Source: Notospermus geniculatus (lineage: Eukaryota > Nemertea > Pilidiophora > Heteronemertea > Lineidae). Taken from it: a stretch of DNA of 64,000 nt. Within the stretch, counting starts at the first letter, position 1; the number at the start of each line of letters is the position of its first letter. Below the pieces are notes generated by a model. It was given only the letters and a program-made list of their open reading frames with translations, ran no database searches and was not told the origin of the DNA. The DNA lies in contig NMRB01000279.1 of NCBI GenBank assembly GCA_002633025.1, positions 367,270 to 431,269 of the forward strand, written 5' to 3'. Positions 32,466 through 42,673 of the stretch are shown in pieces. Made by a program: the position numbers and the translations under genes.

Positions 32466-32880
32466 ACTAGCTTACTTTCTGCAAAAGCTTACTTTCTGCT
32501 ATAAGCTTACTTTCTGCTATAAGCTTACTTTCTGCTATAAGCTTACTTTCTGCTATAAGCTTACTTTCTGCTATAAGCTTACTTTCTGCTATTCATCGTA
32601 TCCATGACGTAGGCCCAGGCCTACGTGACCAAGGTGACGTTGTGACGTTGCGTCTTTTTGCCCACCAGCTTCTTCAGCAAAGCAATGAAATTTGCCCACC
32701 ACCCTTGCGACGTCAGCAATGGCGGACACTGTCGGAGTTACGTCATGGATACGATGAATAAGCTTACTTTCTGCTATAAGCTTACTTTCTGCTATAAGCT
32801 TACTTTCTGCTATAAGCTTACTTTCTGCTATAAGCTTACTTTCTGCTATAAGCTTACTTTCTGCTATAAGCTTACTTTCT
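32466..32880. repeat. 18-bp satellite array split by MITE-A
   Basis: AAGCTTACTTTCTGCTAT is repeated about six times before 32592 (plus a degenerate first unit) and seven times after 32758, almost without substitutions. Each unit has a HindIII site (AAGCTT). Because 18 is a multiple of three, a KLTFCY repeat appears in one frame; there is no reason to think it is translated. Confidence 0.95.
32592..32758. mobile_element. MITE-A, TA-flanked (copy 2, in satellite)
   Basis: Ends TTCATCGTATCCATGACGTA and its near-exact complement TACGTCATGGATACGATGAA. TA on both sides (32590-32591 and 32759-32760), with the uninterrupted satellite holding one TA at this place. Well-conserved TIRs suggest it is younger than the copy at 6414-6582. 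Confidence 0.95.
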
Positions 32881-33488
32881 GCACGATCAAGGATTGGAAA
32901 TCACAACTGCAGATTCAGGTATTTACTCTTTTTCGATAGAAATGGTCACGATGATATATCAAGTTATCCCGGTACTTTGTATTTCCCTCAAAGAGATCCT
33001 GTTGCAACAAGTGGCTATGACAGCTGTCTTGCCCTCGGATGAGAGTTGACAAGAGCACTCAAACTGCCGACAACAAAAGACTGGCTACTCCTGCTTCCCA
33101 CTCCGTAACTGATGCGATGACACTTCATAACTGAACAAGCATAGCTGAGAATAAAGTCAATTGAATTGTACAACTGTCAATCAAGAAATTGGTAGAGCAG
33201 CGGGTGAATGGCCACCAAAGATGACAGGCAAAGGCACAACTTTAATGGTGAAAGATCTGACCGGACTGCCCTGGATGCTCAAAAAGGAAGAAACTTATAA
33301 GTTAAAGCGAATCGATAGCGGATTTTGTTTACATTTGGCTGGTGTTTGTAAACACAAAATTCAGCCAATCAAAATGCACAAAAATTTCTTTGTTGACATT
33401 CTGGAGAAGTTTGTTTACATTTTTTGCTGAAAATTCGTCCCCTTTCAAATTCTATTTCAAAATCAAATTTTTTCGCTTTCGATTCCCT
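32881..33488. other. No gene seen
   Basis: Unique sequence, AT-rich in the last 150 bp. No feature supported. Confidence 0.45.
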
Positions 33489-34290
33489 TTAAAGTTAAAG
33501 TTTTTGTCTGATATCAACAAAAGTAGAGGTGTCAGGCAAATTTACACTTTAATACTGGTCTATCCTGAAACCTTTCAGTAGGCCTCAGATGAGCTGCTCA
33601 TTGAGGGCCCAACACTGATCATTCTGACTGGTAATGATTTATCATGTTTATACACCTGGGGATTGACTAAGGTATCAAAAGCCCTTTTTACACGGTGCCG
33701 GTGCGTTCCGGATCGAGGAGGGTTCGGTTATTTTTCCCCGTGTAAAAGCGAAACAACTGACCTCCACCTTCCTCGGGCCAGTTCAGTTCGCCGCGTGAGT
33801 CTCGGGAAGGTGGAGGTAGGTTCAGGCTGGTTATTCTCTCGTGTAAAAGCGAACCGACCTCCACCGGCCTCGTGCGGGATTGAGCACGCTACATATGAAT
33901 GGCATCACTGGCGCATTGCTGTAAGTTACCTGTGAAGAAATCACGCACGAGATTTCTCAAGCACTGCTCATGTTGTTAGAGGCATAGTTTATCGATTTTA
34001 AGTGATTATTTTTGCGATATTTCTTACTTAGGATGTTGATAGACGCCATCTGGCGGCACGCATTTGAACAAACCGACCTCGAACTAGTTCGAGGCAGGTT
34101 CGGTAACCCGCACCGTGTAAAAGCGATCAATCCATCCTGAACCGAACCCGCCCGAGGAGGGTGGAGGTAGGTTTCCTTGAACCAGCACCGTGTAAAAAGG
34201 GCTAAAGAGGTGAGCCCAGAGTCTCATACAGACAGTGGGATTCGAACCAGAATCCTCCATTGACAACTAGAGCCACTAGATCACCATGAC
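33489..34290 (-). mobile_element. SINE-II copy split by a 524-bp MITE
   Basis: The 3' part (TCTGATATCAAC, TGAAACCTTTCAGTAGGCCT, GATGAGCTGCTCATTGAGGG, TTATACACCTGGGG) lies left of 33680. The head (CAGAGTCTCATACAGACAGT, GGGATTCGAACC) lies right of 34203. Removing the MITE and one AAA restores CAAAGAGGTGAGCCCAGAGT, aligning with CAAAGAGACTTGCCCAAAGT in the complete SINE-II. Confidence 0.85.
33680..34203. mobile_element. AGCCC-ended MITE in SINE-II, AAA target duplication
   Basis: Ends AGCCCTTTTTACACGGTGC and GCACCGTGTAAAAAGGGCT, perfect over 19 bp. AAA flanks both sides (33677-33679 and 34204-34206). Internally GGTTCGG/CCGAACC and CGTGTAAAAGCG repeat in both orientations, and GACCTCCACC recurs. 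A 3-bp duplication fits the PIF/Harbinger group. Confidence 0.85.
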
Positions 34291-34860
34291 TCTAAATATC
34301 ATCTGACACATCACATCGTAACATCTGGGGGGAGTGAGGCAAGGTAGGCAAGAGACCTGCCGGAGTCTCACGCTGATGGTGGGCCTTCGAACCTGAGACC
34401 TCATGACCACTAACCAGAGCTGAACCATAGACCACTGCGACTCCAGTATCATCTGACACATCATATCATAACACCTGGCATGCTGGGGGAGTGAGGCAAG
34501 GTACAGTACAGGTCACAACATCCCTAAATTCGCGTAAGTTACGCGTAAGTTACTCGTAACTTACACAACAACTCACGAGCTATGTTACGCGTAACTTACG
34601 AGGTGAGTTACGCGAATTTCCCTAGCTACGCAGTGATTTACGAGGCGAGCTGCGCGAAACCAAAGCCGTGAGTTACTCGTAAGTTACGCGTAACTTATGA
34701 GTAACTTACGCGAAGCCGTAGGGATGTCAATTGTGACCTGTACTGTAGGCAAAGCGACCTCCTAGAGTCTCAATGACAGTGGGATTTCAAGTGGAGACCT
34801 CATGACTGGTAGGTAGCCAAAGACCGTACCCATCAGACCACTGTGGCTCCCAGAGCGTTA
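34291..34860 (-). repeat. Tandem SINE-II-like tRNA heads
   Basis: ATCTGACACATCAYATCRTA recurs at 34301 and 34451 (150-bp period). Each unit carries GTGAGGCAAGGTA and a minus-strand B-box-like CCTTCGAACC (or a degenerate form), then ACCTCATGACCACT or similar. The units continue directly from the SINE-II head at 34207-34290. The last one is interrupted by 34504-34745. Confidence 0.75.
34504..34745. mobile_element. MITE-B-related, strongly palindromic, TA-flanked
   Basis: Ends CAGTACAGGTCACAACATCC and GGATGTCAATTGTGACCTGT then ACTG; the left lacks about 4 bases of TTGA. TA at 34502-34503 and 34746-34747. The neighbouring unit reads GAGGCAAGGTAGGCAAGAGA without it. The interior is almost wholly made of GTAAGTTACGCG/CGCGTAACTTAC words in both orientations. 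Confidence 0.9.
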
Positions 34861-35284
34861 ATATCTGAAGATTCCCTCTTAACCACAAAACTATGTGAAC
34901 CACCATCAAAGGTTCAGATCAGGGCAATTACCTCGTTAATTTTCTTGATCACTTTCTAATTTTTGTTTCTCACTTTGATATAATGACATCAACACAAAAA
35001 ACACAACAATCGAATTCTAGAGGTAATTGAAATTGGGCCATTACTAACACGACCCAGAGAGGGATGGCAAGAAATTTTAAAAGCCTTGGCCTGGAATGAG
35101 GTTTGAGAGTCAGTTGCATAGGATACTTTGATGCTCAATTTAAGGTCTCCACATATTTGTCCAGATTCCGATGTGATTTTTGGATCCACCCATTACCTGT
35201 GGAGGTACCGCAGCAGAAAATTACAATGACCTACCGCCAAACTCAGCATGGACAACTTTTCTGGGATGTTACAGGCATATGATT
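34861..35284. other. No gene seen
   Basis: Unique sequence with no supported feature. Confidence 0.45.
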
Positions 35285-35440
35285 CTAAAGCTGCGTTTAC
35301 CAGACATCCAGAATGCGGTATAGGGACGCGGAATCCCCGGCAGAAGCAATATGTTGTATGCGAAAATGCATTGCATTTTCCGCTTCCACGTTCCGCAATC
35401 CGCATTCCGCGTGTCAGCTAAATGTACATTGTAGCTTTAT
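35285..35440. mobile_element. Short MITE-like inverted repeat
   Basis: CTAAAGCTGCGTTTACCAGA on the left and GTACATTGTAGCTTTATA on the right are partly inverted. The interior has GCGGAATCCCCG / CGGAA...CGCATTCCGCG words in both orientations and GAAAATGCATTGCATTTTC. Target duplication unclear. Confidence 0.55.
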
Positions 35441-35499
35441 ACTGACATGCAGCGGAACAAGGTGTAATATTCATGAGGACGTTAGCGGAGCCCCTCATT

Positions 35500-35704
35500 A
35501 GCCCCATTTACAGTGTGGAATTTTCACTGTGTTCGGTCCGGACCGAGCACGGTTCAGTACAATTTTACCAAATGTAAACAGGTCCAGCCACCTTGTCCCG
35601 GTACCAAATGGCAGTGTAAACGGGTCTGTCCTGCTTTAATTTCAAAGCGGGCTCGGTCCGGGTCAAGCTCGGCATGCTTCAACTGGGCTTGTGTCAAAAG
35701 GGCT
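35500..35704. mobile_element. AGCCC-ended MITE
   Basis: AGCCCCATTTACAGTG and GTGTCAAAAGGGCT are the ends. The interior has CTCGGTCCGG/CCGGACCGAG in both orientations and GTAAACGGGTC. Flanks ATT/ATA do not match perfectly. Same group as 33680, 44366 and 61736. Confidence 0.7.
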
Positions 35705-36180
35705 ATAGTCCCTTTACCTTATCAGAAATTAATCAACACACTCTCTGATTTAGCACAACATTTTTGAAATGGAACTTCATCTTTCAACATCCCGGGACAA
35801 AATAAATGACATAATTATTATTGTCTTTGCATGTTCCATCACACTTTCCTCTGACAGGTGACAGGTCTCAATGAATAGCCTTGTAAGTTGCCATGAAGAT
35901 GATGGATTAGATGTCTCTGAGTTTTATATCCTGGAAATGAACCCCGGTGATCATCATGCATGATTTCTGCGAGAAATGGAAGAAACCTTGTTGTGTTATC
36001 TGTCAGGTTTAGCCTGTTCTGTTTCTGTGCAGGCTACCGGGATAAAACCACAAAAACGGGATCATTGACTGAAGCAAGGCTGCTTGGAAGAGTGGGAGAG
36101 AAATTCAAGATGGTTGCCATGACTGCCATTGGAATTTCTCCAGCTTGCCAAAGATATCGACTCTTTTCTAGCAAGTGGCG
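35705..36180. other. No gene seen
   Basis: Unique sequence. Frames overlapping on opposite strands have no recognised domain. Confidence 0.4.
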
Positions 36181-36372
36181 AGTATTTGTATTTGTATTTG
36201 AGTGTTCCGTCAGGGCCAAAGCCCGGTAGCATTGGCCCTGGTAAGTATGGAAGAGGCCATCTCAAGCTACTCGTGGGAACTCCTCACTTGGATGGGGTCT
36301 TATTGCCCTTGCAAAGACACAAGATAGAAGGCACGACAGCTTGCTGTCCCATGCGACGGACAGTAAGCCGGA
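36181..36372 (-). mobile_element. SINE-I copy, head missing
   Basis: TTTGTATTTGTATTTGAGTG, TTCCGTCAGGGCCAAAGCCC, CTGGTAAGTATGGAAGAGGC and CTGTCCCATGCGACGGACAG are present. The sequence leaves the family before the tRNA-like head. A 6-bp insertion lies in ACTCGTGGGAACTCCTCACT. Confidence 0.85.
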
Positions 36373-36810
36373 CTGGATGGCGAGTCGATCCTCCTGGGGA
36401 AGTGTGCGGCATTAACAAGTTATTTCTCAGCCAGTTTTATCAGAGTTTTACGGCACTCCCAAATCAACGCACAAAATGATTTATAGGAGTTTATAAACAA
36501 TTCTGAATGATTTTACCAAGAAATATACATCTTATCAATTCATCAGCAAATATTCTCTCGTATGTTCATTACTACGGGGGTCAAGGGCTGTTCCTTTGAA
36601 CAGCAAAAAACTTTGAAGTCACTGCCAGACAATGATGTTCAAAAGGCATGCAGGTCAATCAGTTTGAAGGATTGAATTGTATCATACATCCGGCATGTCC
36701 GGTCCAAATATTTGAAATATCTCACACAGGTAAAGTTAGGTAATCTTCAATATCATTTTGGAGCCGTTTTTGGTCTCTGGTGCAAGGCTATTGAAAAGTC
36801 ACAGCACTAT
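36373..36810. other. No gene seen
   Basis: Unique sequence. Confidence 0.45.
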
Positions 36811-36894
36811 CCTCCCACTGCAAGGGGTTTTTACCTTGCTCCTCTTCATCCGCTCCGATGAACAGGAGTGAGGTAAAAACTCCGGGGAGGGTGG
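36811..36894. repeat. Single unit of the CTCCTCATC hairpin repeat
   Basis: CCTCCCACTGCAAGGGGTTT...CTCCTCTTCATCCGCTC pairs with AACAGGAGTGAGGTAAAAAC...GGGGAGGGTGG. A diverged single copy of the 23552-23888 unit. Confidence 0.7.
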
Positions 36895-37413
36895 GGGGTG
36901 TCCCTGACCATTAGAAATGACACTGCACTTTTCTGGACGGGTTTGAAAGCCTGGTCATCCAATAAATATCTTGGGTAGTACGATTTAACAGCTGTTTATT
37001 CTGCGCAAATCCTGGACATTATTATTATCATTATCAGATAATTCAATGCCTATCTCACAAATCCAGGGATATCACCCCAGACAATGACCACAGTCGTGGA
37101 AAATTATCCAGGTCAGGCATATCACCAAAACTAACAAGGCCTACTTGATTTGCACTCTTACACATATTTCATACCAACTATGCCGAAGATCTGCATACAT
37201 GTCTTGTACAAATACTACACATTTTTTATGTCAACGGTATTGAAACAGACGAGAGGTAGTTACTATGATAGGTGAAAGGGCACTTTTTATATCATTCATA
37301 TTTGTCTTTACTATATCATATATTTGCATTGTAATGTATACATTGGGGTGAGTAGTGGTTGGCAATTAACCCTATAGTGTTTCATGATAACTTCCGTCCT
37401 GAAAGTTAAAGAA
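36895..37413. other. No gene seen
   Basis: Unique AT-rich sequence. Confidence 0.45.
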
Positions 37414-37418
37414 CATTG

Positions 37419-37810
37419 GCTGATATTCATAAAAGCTAGCAAATGCTTTTCCTTCAAGTTTTGTAGTACATTTACATTGTACTTCCCTGTGCAAATCTTA
37501 AAGCCCCACAGTATTGAATTTTACGGTATTTTCAAAATGTTAGGAGAGTGGAGGTTGAGGTCTCAGGGCCTCGTGAAGATCTCCAAAATGATTGCCTGAT
37601 ACTTACTTTTAATAACCAAGGCCTACTTTTCAACAGAGAGTGAAAAAACTGCGTAGGGGAGCTCTAATGCATTGAGATAGAGCGCAGTACATTTTTACAC
37701 TACGCTGACGTCGTGACGTCGTCAAGAATCGCGGCGACGATTTGCGTTTTTCAGATTCAATACAGTGGGGCTTTAAGTAAAAGCATTTGCTAATTTTTAT
37801 GAATACCAGT
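37419..37810. mobile_element. MITE-D split by a TTAA MITE
   Basis: Ends GCTGATATTCATAAAAGCTA and ATTTTTATGAATACCAGT, flanked by exact CATTG at 37414-37418 and 37811-37815. Without the inner element and one TTAA it is 116 bp, close to the 123-bp intact copy at 21145-21267. Confidence 0.9.
37501..37772. mobile_element. TTAA-flanked MITE-E inside MITE-D
   Basis: Ends AGCCCCACAGTATTGAAT and ATTCAATACAGTGGGGCT. TTAA at 37497-37500 and 37773-37776. The intact MITE-D at 21145 has, on its minus strand, GCAAATCTTAAGGAAAAGC with a single TTAA. The right interior carries ACGTCGTGACGTCGTC. PiggyBac-type mobilisation is inferred. Confidence 0.9.
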
Positions 37811-37865
37811 CATTGGCATGGTCATTTAGGAATACCGAAATCATCGCTTCATGTCAAAACTTCCT

Positions 37866-38526
37866 ATAAATTTTATTTACACACTTTTTCAATAGATTTA
37901 ACGTTCAATTCAAAAATGTATGTCAAGATTTGCCGACTCACACGAGAATAATATCATAAAGTGCATAGACGCCAGACCCGACAGTACTAAGTGCCACTCT
38001 TAGCTCAAGGGCCTCTAAAGCATGGGCATAGTATGTTTGCATGTTTACCTTAGCGTTTTAACACTTTTTAAAATTAAATTGAAAAATATATTTTTAGTTT
38101 GGCGTTTGCATAGCAAGATGTTTTTTTCATCTCTTAACTCAAAGTGCCCAAGAGACCATGAGTAATCTAGAGACCAATTCTTGAAAAGTGTTTTTTTCTT
38201 TTCAGAAGTGCCCTTATTCAATTTCAAGTGCGTTTCACTTATTCACTTCACCATTTCTCTTTTTAGACTTCGTCGACTGGCGACACGCCAGATTCAGCTG
38301 GAGTCCGATCCCGGACAAAGAATATCCCAAGTGCTGAAAATTTTGCCCACCAAAAAAGCCAAAGACAACAGTTGCATTGAACAAGTCAGAAACAGGCCAG
38401 GCCCCAATCTGGACAATTGGCGAAAAAACTCTTCATTGTATTCCTGACCCATGAAGATGTTTGCAATCAAGTCAAAATAGCTGCCAAACTTGGTCTCACG
38501 ATTTCAAGCAGAGCAACACAGCATGG
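37866..38526 (+). repeat. ~650-bp direct duplication, copy 1
   Basis: Collinear with 39752-40408 from TTTATTTACACACTTTTTCA to GCAGAGCAAC(A/T)CAGCATGG, with scattered substitutions and small indels. The second half looks exon-like: pyrimidine-rich TTTTTTTCTTTTCAG (38192-38206) and TTTCTCTTTTTAG (38255-38267) precede a frame with RRLATRQIQLESDPGQRISQ; a later frame has FLTHEDVCNQVKIAAKLGLT. The two frames are out of phase and I do not recognise the product. It may be a gene fragment or part of an unclassified transposon. Confidence 0.8.
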
Positions 38527-39318
38527 CATCCTGGGAACCCAGGGCATTTCCACTCTGCATAGCGCGTTACAATGCCCTGGGGAAACCCACCCCGTTTTGA
38601 TGGGGAAGAGGGCTGTTCCCTCATGTGTACTCGCCAACTGGTAATTCACGAATAAACCATGCAATGCAGTGGGGGATCGCCACTTGATGTAATGGGCAGA
38701 CATCGCGCCTAGTGCTGTAACGTATGCACATATATCTGGTGTTATGAGTTAGCGGGTACCAGTCTCATAGCAATGCATCTCATTCCATAATTTATGCATG
38801 CTGTCGGAATGATAGCTGCCCCAAACACATGAACTGGATCATACCTTCGTGTTTTGAACCCGTCGGTACTTACCCATTATCTAGATAATCCATGACAACC
38901 AGTTTTACGCGAAGTTAATTCAGGAATATTAAAAAATCCAGCGAGTTTGTCAGCGAATCGAGGAATGTTTGAAACCACCATATTTGGGAGTGACCATGGC
39001 GGGAGAGAAGCTTCGCTGTGATTGGTTGTATTCAGCGACAGATTTTCTGTCNACAAGAAACCTGTCCATGTGCCCCAAAAGGCTAGGCCTAGCTAATGTC
39101 CGTTGAACCATCTCATGTCATGATGTGATACTGTACCGGTAGCTTAATATGTATCTAACTATTTAAGTAGGCCCCCCTGTACCTAGTATAGGCGTATCTC
39201 TCTGTCAGATTATCATAGTAGTTGATTAATCAATTTGCTGTTTATGCAATTTTAGCTTTGTACATCGATGAGGTGCAGAAAAATTCATCAAACTCGTATG
39301 TCTCACACAAAGATAGCT
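38527..39318. other. No gene seen; small inverted repeat
   Basis: CCCAGGGCATT...AATGCCCTGGG (38539-38581) is a short hairpin absent from the second copy of the duplication. The single N is at 39052. The rest is unique. Confidence 0.45.
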
Positions 39319-39714
39319 AGGTGTCTCCAGGACTTGTCTGAAAAATGTAGGCAGTTATAAGTGTCGAGGAAGTTGTCTCAAGAAGTCTCAGCCTGAGACA
39401 TGCATGTGTCTCAGGTGCTGTCTTAATTGATATTAGAGACCTTTCTGCCTCAAAAATAAGAGACATAAGGCGTCTCAAAAGGTGCCTCACCCTGAGACGT
39501 GCAGGTGTCTCAGGGTGCTGTCTCAATTGGAGACATTTTTGTCTCGGAAATATGAGACAAAGGTGTCTCAAAAGTCGTCTCAATTTGTGACATGCACGAC
39601 CAACATTGTGGAGACGTTTCTGCCTCATCTTGAGACACCCGATCTGAGTCGCCTATGTGCCTCATTTAGAGGCACCTAACTGCCTACATTTGCGGACAAG
39701 CCTTGGAGACACCT
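39319..39714. mobile_element. MITE built of GTCTCA/TGAGAC repeats
   Basis: The left end AGGTGTCTCCAGGACTTGTC...AAATGTAGGCAGTTA and the right end TAACTGCCTACATTTG...GACAAGCCTTGGAGACACCT are inverted over about 42 bp. Between them TGAGAC and GTCTCA words alternate every 10-40 bp, allowing many alternative folds. It lies in the spacer between the two copies of the ~650-bp duplication. Confidence 0.85.
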
Positions 39715-39751
39715 TTCTTTCTCACTTGGAGACGGTTATTTTTTTCTGTGT

Positions 39752-40408
39752 ATAAACTTTATTTACACACTTTTTCAATAGATTTTACGTTCAATTCAAA
39801 AAAGTATGTCAAGATTTGCCGACTCACACGAGAATAATATCGTAAAGTGCATAGACGCCAGACCCGACAGCACTAAGTGCCACTCTAAACTTGAGGGCCT
39901 CTAAAGCATGGGCATATTACGTTTGCATGTTTACCTTAGCGTTTTAACACTTTTTAAAATTAAATTGAAAAATATATTTTTAGTTTGGCGTTTGCATAGC
40001 AAGATGTTTTTTCATCTTTGAACTCGAAGTGCCCTAGAGACCATGAGTGACGTAGAGACCAATTCTTGAAAAGTGTTTTTTTCTTTTCAGAAGTGCCCTT
40101 ATTCAATTTCAAGTGCGTTTCACTTATTCACTTCACCATTTCTCTTTTTAGACTTCGTCGACTGGCGATACGCCAGATGCACCCCCTCTGATCCCAGACA
40201 AAGAATATCTCAAGTGCTGAAAATTTTGTCCACCAAAAAAAGCCAAAGACAACAGTTGCATTGAACAAGTCAGAAACAGGCCAAGCCTCAATCTGGACAA
40301 TTGACGAAAAAACTCACATTGTATACCTGACCCATGAAGATGTTTGCAATCAAGTCAAAATAGCTGCCAAACTTGGTCTCACGATTTCAAGCAGAGCAAC
40401 TCAGCATG
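39752..40408 (+). repeat. ~650-bp direct duplication, copy 2
   Basis: Offset of 1882-1886 bp from copy 1. In this copy the frame seen in copy 1 is broken by indels near 40180-40245 (CACCCCCTCTGATCCCAGAC and an extra A in CACCAAAAAAAGCC). Both polypyrimidine-AG tracts are kept. The pair is best described as a tandem segmental duplication with later insertions in the spacer. Confidence 0.8.
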
Positions 40409-40584
40409 GGTGCATTTCATCAATTGGTAATTGAGGACAGCGCTGGAGGGCTGAAATAGCAGCCTCACTACTGAACTTCTGATAGTGGCACTGATATTTA
40501 TAAGCAAATTACGAAGTGTTTTCAACTATAATGTAATTCCACTTTATTTACAAACCTGAGGAGGACCGCTGTATTTTATGACAT

Positions 40585-40773
40585 GTCCCTTAATTGTAGT
40601 GACAGCTATAGTCCCTTAATTGTAGTGACAGCTATAGTCCCTTAACTGTAGTGACAGTTACAGTCCCCGCTTAATTGTAGTGATAGCTATAGTCCCTTAA
40701 CTGTAGTGACAGTTACAGTCCCCGCTTAATTGTAGTGACAGCTATAGTCCCTTAATTGTAGTGACAGTTAGTC
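40585..40773. repeat. ~29-32-bp minisatellite
   Basis: TTAATTGTAGTGACAGCTAT followed by AGTCCC is repeated about seven times. Two alternate units carry CTTAACTGTAGTGACAGTTA and CAGTCCCCG. The alternation indicates duplication of a two-unit block. Confidence 0.95.
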
Positions 40774-40794
40774 CACCAGCTCTCAAGAAATATA

Positions 40795-41150
40795 CAGTAG
40801 AACCTCCTTTGCCGACACCTCTGTCAGGAGGACACCTCTATATTAGGACATAAAGTTCAGTCGCAAACAGGTCATTTATATTCATTGTGACCTCTGTAAT
40901 CAGGACACCTCTCAATCAAAGACGGCATTTGTCAGTCCCGAAAGTGTCCTTAATAGAGAGGCTCCACTACAGTTGCCAGGAGGACACCTCTCAATTAAGG
41001 ACACCATCTGTCAGTCCCGAAAGTGTCCTTAATAGAGAGGCTCCACTACAGTTGCCAGGAGGACACCTCTCAATTAAGGACACCTCTCAATTAAGGACAC
41101 CAAATTTCGGCCCTAAATACCAATTCAATTCATTCTGACCTCTGTAATCA
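40795..41150. mobile_element. Pogo/mariner-type MITE with duplicated right part
   Basis: TA (40793-40794) then CAGTAGAACCTCC; the right end TTAATAGAGAGGCTCCACTA occurs twice (near 40950 and 41030) because about 79 bp including TTGCCAGGAGGACACCTCTC is tandemly duplicated. The GAACCTC...GGACACCTCT signature is shared with the complete element at 58270-58645. Confidence 0.75.
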
Positions 41151-42668
41151 GGTGTAACAATATTAGTAGAGTCAAAAGGTGATTTGGGGTGAATTGAATT
41201 GTCTTTAGTTTGTACATTAGTTTGTTTCATTAAATTTACAAAATCAGAATCACTGAATCAATCAACCAAGTCATTTAGATTGTGAATGGATTCTTAGACT
41301 ATTGTTTTGCAAATGACACACTAGATCAGTTAATGCAAATCAAAAAGATATGTTAATCCATTAATCCTTACCTTTCCTTAGTCTGCTAATCCCTAATCCA
41401 TCAGACAGTCTGATAATCCATCACCATAGTTCACATTCTCACTTATAACATATCCACGAAATATAAAATTCTGCTGTGAAATTCTTATGCAAAGTCCTTC
41501 AAAAACAACTTCACAAAATCATCCACTAAAAGTCCAAGAAATGCAACTTTTGAAATCCTTTTTGCAGAAACCAACACCGTAACAAGAAGTAATAAGAAGT
41601 CTTTAAATGTTCCAAACTGTCCCTAACTACATGAACTATACTGCATATTACACACTAATGCCTACTGGTAGTCTGGAGAAAGGCTCTCAGTTGTGTCGGC
41701 ATTGAGCTATCATTGAGAACTGAGTCTAAGGTAAACACTGCACTGAGAAAGGTTTATCAACCCACCTAGGGAGAAAGCTTGGAACTACAATAGCAGTGTC
41801 ATGCTGGGTAACACGACGAACATTGAAAACATTGAATGGGTAGTTATTGCTGTGTGACGTGCCAAGTTATCGAGGTTCAATGTTGTTTAGGTAATCAATG
41901 ATCTGTGGTCATAAACCAATCGTACGACGTGGACTCAAAATAAGTGGAAATGTTATTGAGTCCAGTTAACACTGTGAGACTGATACTCTGAGAGAAAGAG
42001 TTTTGATAATGGTTTAAATTCTTCAATGAAATCACCTTTTCCTGCAAGACAAACCTTGGTACCAGAGATGTGTGTTGATGGGCTAGGCCTAGCTACGACC
42101 TGAACCTGCTACCGGTAGGCCCTTTTTGACCTGATCATTTCTTGACTTTTGAGTAGGGAAAAATTTTCAAATTGTAGGCTACACGTGTACTTCCTCAGTG
42201 ATAATCTACAACTAACGTTGATAACAGCCTCATAAACAAACTGTTTTGGAGTATAAATCCTGACATTTAGAATTAATGCCTTAAGAAAACATTATTTCAG
42301 GTGAATAAGGCATAGAAATCCTACTCACAAATCCCCCACAAACAGGATATGGCCCTTGTGCAGTTATAGGCCTTCTATCTTGCCAAAGAAAGCACTGGCC
42401 ACAATTTGGCAAAGGCCCAATAACTTTTACTTTTCAGGAACTTGGGACAGGTTATAGATGTATGAAGTACGGGAATGATACAGAAGTTGCTTACAAGTCC
42501 CAGTGGCCATCCGTCCCATCCTGAACCATAAGGATGAACCATCTCTCGCACTTTTCTCATCCGTAAATGGCCCAAGATTCTCAGGACGAAAACCTCCCTA
42601 AGAGATCAACAGAGCAACAACTGCCAAACCACAAACTGCAAAATTGTTTTAAAATAATGAATTATCCT
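41151..42668. other. No gene seen
   Basis: AT-rich unique sequence of 1.5 kb with few frames above 60 codons. No feature supported. Confidence 0.45.
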
Positions 42669-42673
42669 AGTTC

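Noticed and set aside
32466-32880. Repeat protein with KLTFCY units
   Set aside because: A direct product of an 18-bp satellite, interrupted by a MITE, with no start or splice context.
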